Source: Paraspadella gotoi (lineage: Eukaryota > Chaetognatha). Taken from it: a DNA stretch of 64,000 bases. The first letter of the stretch is position 1, and each line of letters starts with the position of its first letter. A program made the position numbers and the translations under genes. The stretch covers positions 2,849,611 to 2,913,610 of the forward strand of contig CM119271.1 of assembly GCA_051294375.1 (NCBI GenBank), read 5' to 3'. Shown here in pieces: positions 58,691-64,000 of the stretch. The notes under the pieces were generated by a model. It saw only the letters and a list, made by a program, of their open reading frames with translations, was not told where the DNA came from and did not search any database.

Positions 58691-59882
58691 ATCCTGTCCT
58701 GAATCGAGAATCGAGAATGAGGTATCGATTTAACTTCTCATTTGAATTTCGCTTCTTCGAGCTAATATCGTTCAAAAATAAACTACTCTCGAAATAACCG
58801 GATTTATATAAAAAAAAAATTGCGTCGCCTTCGTTTTATATTTTATATTTTATATTATTTTAAACGAGTAGTTCTTGTCGAGAAGAAAAATCGAAAATAC
58901 TGTTTTAAAGTTTTAAAGTTTTAAACTTTTTTCCCCACAAACAAAATCAAAATCAAGTTTACTTCAACTATTTATTTTTTTCGCAAAATCTCTGACAGCC
59001 TCGCGTAAACATTTCTTAAAGTTCGTTCGTTTCCGAACGAAACTTCGAATGTTTTAAATAGAAAAAACTAATTTAAAATATTTTTGACGATGATTTCCAC
59101 GTTTCCATTCGTCCACTCGCAACTCGTTAATTTTCCGCTCTATTGGCGTGAGAGGGAGTGAGTGGAAAAAATCCTTGCATTAGTATTTGTATTTGGATCA
59201 TACGGCGGGTCCGAAGACCATGGGTCGCATTAGTTACAAACATTCCAAACACAAATATATTAATCAAATCGATTACAATAAAATCATCAATAGTTTTGTT
59301 CGAATAAGAGCTAAACGAAAAACATCGTCAATGGGTCATGGATTGTTCTTTTTGGTTTTCCCTTCATCTCAGGACAACTCGAGAATTTCGCCACCTACTA
59401 CCGCCACCAATCGAGCCTTTGAGGGAACGGAAGACAAAAGACAAACGCTAACGGACGGTAAGTCTTGGGAATGAAATTACTCCGATTGTATCTATAAACT
59501 TTTCCTTTTAATTATTTACAAATGGGGAAAAAAATGTTAGGTAATTCTGCAAGATTTCGATCCTAAGCAGGACTTTCGAGTCGCCACATTTATATCGAAT
59601 TTAATATTAAACTATACGCTAAATCATTCTTAGGAAGCATGGCAGCCGCTCAGGGTTTTCGCGACGATGACGCCGACGACGACGACATCGACGACGACCT
59701 CGAATCAGCGCTTCACTCGCCGCCACCAGGGGTAAGTCTCAGCGTTTTATCATATTTAGTATGTTTATCATTAATATCATAATGTTGACTAAACTTAGGG
59801 ACGCAACAAAGGGCGGACGCGGCGTGGCGGGGTCAGCGCCGAATGCTACACTGAAGACGACGCGACGTCGTTTGTCAAAAAG
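58691..59882 (+). CDS. PKA type I regulatory subunit, internal exons, copy 2
   Basis: Exons 59373-59457, 59634-59731 and 59799-59882 are identical in structure and coding content to copy 1, with the same splice sites and the RRGGVSA pseudosubstrate motif. The possible upstream mini-exon differs. Copy 1 reads TTTCAG|GATCC, copy 2 TTTCAAG|ATCC, so the AG acceptor moves by one base and the exon (58691-58721) is 31 instead of 32 nt, which would break frame if it is coding. As in copy 1, no following exon (the cAMP-binding domains) is seen before the window ends. Either this is a tandem exon duplication, a second gene copy, or an alternative haplotype placed beside the first by the assembler. Confidence 0.83.
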
Positions 59883-59917
59883 GTAAGTTGAAAGTCAAAC
59901 TCATTTTTTTTAGAAAG

Positions 59918-59919
<2 letters not shown>

Positions 59920-59998
<79 letters not shown>
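59920..59998 (+). repeat. (GA)n in the PKA intron, copy 2
   Basis: Slightly different start (GAGAGGAGAGAG) and length from copy 1. Confidence 0.95.
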
Positions 59999-60003
<5 letters not shown>

Positions 60004-60522
60004 ATCACGAGAAAAAAAAAATAACCCTTTCCAATACCGAATTATACATATGCTACAGTAGGAATTAAAACATAATTTCACAATGATACCTCTTATTTGC
60101 TTCCCTCTCTCCATAGAGCAATTGCCCAATCTGACGCAATTAATAGACCAGGTCTCCGACCTATAGCTGTAAAAATGATTGTAAAAATGACGTGGGGCGT
60201 TTGTCGGTTAATCGGAGGTCATTCGTCAAGAATTTGGTCGTTGTCGGTCATTTGTCACTAATTCGTCGTTCATCAATGGTTCGGTTATCATTCTTCGGTC
60301 ATTTGTCAGTCATTCAACAAGAATTCAGTCATAATTTTTCGATACAATTTGTCTGAATTTTGTTCGTAATTCATCGGCCGGTTTGATATCACCACGGTGA
60401 TCATCATTGTGTTCGTAACCGTGATTGTCTGGTTCGCGCCTTATTCAAATGGTCAATCGACTAGTTGCAAACTATTTTTTCTTTGTTAAGTTCACTTCTC
60501 AGTCTTTCTGTATTGTTTTTTT

Positions 60523-63224
60523 TTAATAATATGTAGATTCTGGAAATCTCGAGTGATCTCTGTAAAACGATTCGAATTTTTTTTTTTTAAAAAAACAAAC
60601 GACGAAAAAAAGTTCGTTTCTTTTGTGTGACAAGAAAATTTCTATTATTACTTTCTTTTAATTTTTTGTTTTTTTTTTGAACAAGAACAGTTGAGAACAA
60701 AAAAAATCTCCGAAAACTGAGGGCAACGTCCTAAAAACAACATTGATTAATTTCCCATATGTGGTAATTTCACAAAGTCTCGCATTCCCCCCCCCCCCCA
60801 CGCCAGCTCCAACCCTCTCCCCTCTTCCCTCACCGACCCCCCATACCCCCTCCATCACCCACCCCCCCTCACCACAACTCTCGTCAATCTCGCCATTTCT
60901 AAACCGAGAGCGTGGCGTTGATTGGCGTCCACTGGCGCCGCGTCTTTGACGCTGATGGTCCTCGAAGTTCCGCGCTTCCGGTTCCATCGATTTATTTCCT
61001 TCGCGGGAGCCACGCCCACTGCCGCGAGAGGAACGCCCACCGTCGCGCAGACGCCGAATTCGTTTTTCCGCCAGATGTCGCGCAGGCGATCGAAGTCGAG
61101 ACCTCAATTCGCTCTCGGTTTTTTTTTTATCACAATCACTTTTCTTTCACGCGGCTATTCCATCATAATCACTTTTTTTTCCCCGCTGAGTTTTACCCTT
61201 TTATAAAGCTGATAATCCTGTTTATCACGTTTTTTCGGTTAATTCATATTCAGATTAACCATCCTATTTGCCACAGAATTTTCTGCAATTTGCAATAGTT
61301 TCCATATTTGTCCATTTTTACTAGGAGTAACCACCTTTTTTTCGCGATAGCATTTTCAGTAACTTTTTTTCATAGTGTTTGTTTCTTGTCTTTAATTTAC
61401 TGCAATTATTCTTCTTTTTTTTTAAACCTTGCGCGTTTCATAAATTGACACACAATCATGTTGTCGAGCCTCGCCTTTAATTCAGTCGCGAACCACAACT
61501 TCATCCCTTCACTTGGCATCTTTTTATTTTCACTTTTTATCACGGCTTTGATTTCTGTCGACACTTGGTCATCGCAAGGTCATCACAAGGTCATCACTAG
61601 GTTAGTTGCCTCGTCTAACGAAGACTAAGAAGACGACGACGACGACCACAACAACGACGACGACCACAACGACGACTGTTCTCATACGAGGGCCGTGTGC
61701 AAAGACAAGACGAGACAATAACCGACGAGGACAAAAAGAAACGACGCAATCACTTTTCTCGCAGCTTTTATTGGCTTCTTTTTTTTCGCTGGGGACAAAC
61801 GGTCGCATCTGGATAATAAAATTCTTTTTTGCAGCCAAACGAAATCTTCAATGGTTATTCCTTCGTGGGCTTCGTTTTACGTTATACCTTTATATAATTT
61901 TTTTTACTTGAGACTATTTAGAATAGGGCTGAAAAGATCAATTTGCAAAGTTATACCTGTATGCTACAGACGAGTATGGTTTAGCACGGGGATTTTCCCC
62001 CCGAGTTGGCATAAAAATTAGAAAATATACATACTTCTTGAAATACTTGGTATGCACTTACGTAATACGTATTGTAAACTTTTTAAGGTAATACGTATTA
62101 CATATATACTTCAAAATAAAGCCACACGTTATTTAGCTCGACATCTATTGTTCACAATACTTTTTAGAATCTCTCCTAAAATATTTATAGAAATTTCACC
62201 CAACAAAACCTAACTTAAAAACCTCCTGTTTACGTCATTCAAAAAAAAAAAAAAAGAAGAAAACATTTCCCGCCATTGACCTTCGTTCCTTCGGTTTAGT
62301 TGCTTTCCTTTCCAAGTCGTTGCTCTTTTTTTTTATTTGCTTTTTACCTTTTCCTTTTTCACCTTTACCTTTTCTCTCCTTTTTACCTTTTCATTCATTC
62401 CCTTTGACCCTTTTAAAAGTTTTTTCTCTCATTTTATTTCCATTAAGACTATCCAATCTTTTTTACTTTTTCGTAGCGAGTATTGCTCATGTTCACCTCG
62501 CCCATAGATCTCGTTTTATCCTTCTCTAAGATTTAATTTGATTTAATTAATTTAATTTAATTATATTAATTTTTCATCTACTTTAAGTACTTTTATTAAT
62601 TTTTTTTTTCAGTTACCTCAACCACATACTTTCATTCAAGTGTTTCCACGTAAAAATTTTGTCCCAATTTCCTTTTACTGATAATTTTTTTACCTATTTT
62701 TCTCTTTCCTTTTTCTTTAACAATCCGCGTCACCAAATTCCCTCTCTCCAAGCGTTACCTCCTTTCTCACCCATCCCAACCTTTCGCACCCCCCCCCATT
62801 TTCCCGCCGAATGCATCACCCAAGTGACATCGAGGGTCTTAATTCCGCTTTAAAACGCGCCTGTCGTCTGCTCCCGGGCGACGCTTACCTCCACGCCTCT
62901 TCCTTCGGCCCCCATAACTGTCTTTTCCGGCTCATCGATCTTTCACGCCTCCCCCCACCCACGCCCCCTTTCCCCCTCTCTCTCCTCCCCCCCCTGAATT
63001 CTATCCCCGTAATTTATCTCGCCATCGATCGCCCCTTGATCTTTGGGCCATCTTTTCCGAAAGCTCCCCGATTTCAGTCTAAACTCAGAATTGATTTGTT
63101 CTCGGGGGTTTGATAATTAGATAAGGGGTTAGTTGTTTGGGATTAGGGATAAGAGTTGTGGTTAGGGATTAAGGTTATTTTTAAGGGTTTATGGTTAAAA
63201 AACGAGGAACGGTTATTCCGAGGT
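60523..63224. other. Gene-free stretch
   Basis: It holds a C-homopolymer-rich, CpG-containing patch (60780-61110) with open frames on both strands but no recognisable protein, (GAC)/(CAA) repeats at 61630-61676, and T/C-rich DNA at 62320-63000. If PKA exons continue rightward, this is intron. Confidence 0.4.
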
Positions 63225-63530
63225 GTTGCGCCGCATTACTTTTCTTTTTACTTTCTTATCCCTTGTATTTCCATGTATACGTATATACAACACGCTCTGC
63301 GTCGTAATCACGTCTTTTGTTCTTTATACATTCCATTTGTAGTTTATAAGATTTCTTTAAAAAAAAAGGCGGCGCTAGTAGTCGCTTTGATATGAGGTTT
63401 TTTCCTGTTTTAACCAATAAGCAACAAACTATAGGCATTATTAGGCAAGAATAAGCTTTTTCAATGTGAGTGGGACAGACCGATGGACAGACAAACTGAC
63501 TGACAGACAGACCGACCAAAAGTGACTTAT
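63225..63530 (-). repeat. GGTCGGTC-headed dispersed repeat, copy 3
   Basis: Inverted relative of 44985-45262, with GTTGCGCCGCATTACTTTTC at the left and GACAGACAGACCGACC at the right end, plus GGCGGCGCTAGTAGTC in the middle. Confidence 0.6.
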
Positions 63531-63565
63531 AGAGTTGCTCTGCGAGTACTTGAGGCACAACTAAT

Positions 63566-63690
63566 AAAGTTAGGGTTAGGGATTAAGGATCAAAGTTGGG
63601 GTTTCAAGTTAGGGATTAGGTTAGAGTTAGGGACATGGGTTAGGGATAGGATTAGATATTTAAAAAAAGATTAAGTTTATGATTTAGTTT
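63566..63690 (+). repeat. Degenerate TTAGGG-like stretch
   Basis: Irregular GGGTTAGGGATTAAGG-type units. A second stretch at 63115-63190 lies on the other side of the dispersed repeat. Confidence 0.5.
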
Positions 63691-64000
63691 AAAGATTAGG
63701 AACAGAAAATAAAGCCGATCTTGGCTCGGCCTCATAAAAGGATTTTATCTCACCCCGTCTCTCCTTCAGTCTCTACATCACCAAATCCTACATCTCCCTT
63801 TTCCCGCCCTTATCTATTTTTGGTTTTTCACAACACCTGTCGTCCTGTCGTCGACGCCCGTCGCAGGTGCCGTTTGTGGATTCCGTTAACCCGCGGCTCA
63901 ATCACGTGACAGCCGGTTGCTTAATAACGAGACATCCCGCGTGTCAATCATTTGACATAATCTGATGACATCCAGATGGTTACCAGTTACTATCGTGACA

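Larger units (their letters stand above)
58640..60522 (+). repeat. Duplicated segment, copy 2
   Basis: Counterpart of 54999-56868. Here the sequence continues without a gap past the T homopolymer into TTAATAATATG, so this copy looks like the intact context on the right side. Confidence 0.9.

Noticed and set aside
60658-61107. 149-codon minus-strand Arg/Gly-rich frame
   Set aside because: GC-rich, open on both strands, no domain and no splice evidence. Probably a compositional artefact.
63115-63690. TTAGGG-like motifs as a telomere end
   Set aside because: Units are irregular, mixed with unrelated sequence, and followed by ordinary DNA up to the window end.

Overview
The window is nuclear DNA from an invertebrate animal. 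The evidence is genes split by GT-AG introns, a U1 small nuclear RNA gene, a clan-2-type cytochrome P450, a synaptophysin-family protein, exons of a type I protein kinase A regulatory subunit, and a very high load of short retroelements, fold-back elements and microsatellites. Exons are GC-rich islands in AT-rich DNA. The repeat style recalls a mollusc or another lophotrochozoan, but I cannot fix the phylum. Four N runs mark assembly gaps (3637-4089, 4477-4501, 34547-34560, 56869-56893).

Layout. (1) 730-9253, minus strand: a multi-exon gene. Its first three exons (7958-9253) encode a guanylate-binding-protein-like GTPase with a charged low-complexity leader. Two further exons (730-1545), in matching phase, encode an apolipoprotein-L-like membrane segment. 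The 6.4 kb intron between them carries a TTAA-flanked MITE, a gapped LTR retrotransposon with two LTRs, and a fold-back element. The gene runs off the left edge. (2) 9.3-23.3 kb: no convincing gene, but nested repeats. These include fold-backs, a solo LTR, a TIR element built from tandem repeats, and a 0.93 kb GACGAAAAC-type array. (3) 23663-29819, plus strand: a complete seven-exon cytochrome P450 of 503 residues, its introns filled with dispersed repeats. (4) 32909-33529, minus strand: an intronless synaptophysin/synaptogyrin-like four-pass membrane protein. (5) 33.8-54 kb: mostly non-coding. It holds a miniature LTR retrotransposon (38701-39345) whose LTR contains a tRNA-like T-arm, a U1 snRNA-like gene (42031-42194, minus strand) and very long CT/GA tracts. 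(6) 55.0-60.5 kb: two near-identical ~1.87 kb copies of the same exons of a PKA type I regulatory subunit, including the pseudosubstrate site. The first copy ends at an assembly gap, so a haplotype or assembly artefact is as likely as a true duplication. (7) 60.5-64 kb: repeats and nothing I can name.

The most interesting observation is the predicted joining of a GBP-type GTPase to an ApoL-type membrane module in one reading frame. In vertebrates these are two separate interferon-induced families that act together against bacteria inside cells. Next is the miniature LTR element with an internal tRNA-like motif, which resembles in principle the plant Cassandra elements that carry 5S RNA sequence in their LTRs.
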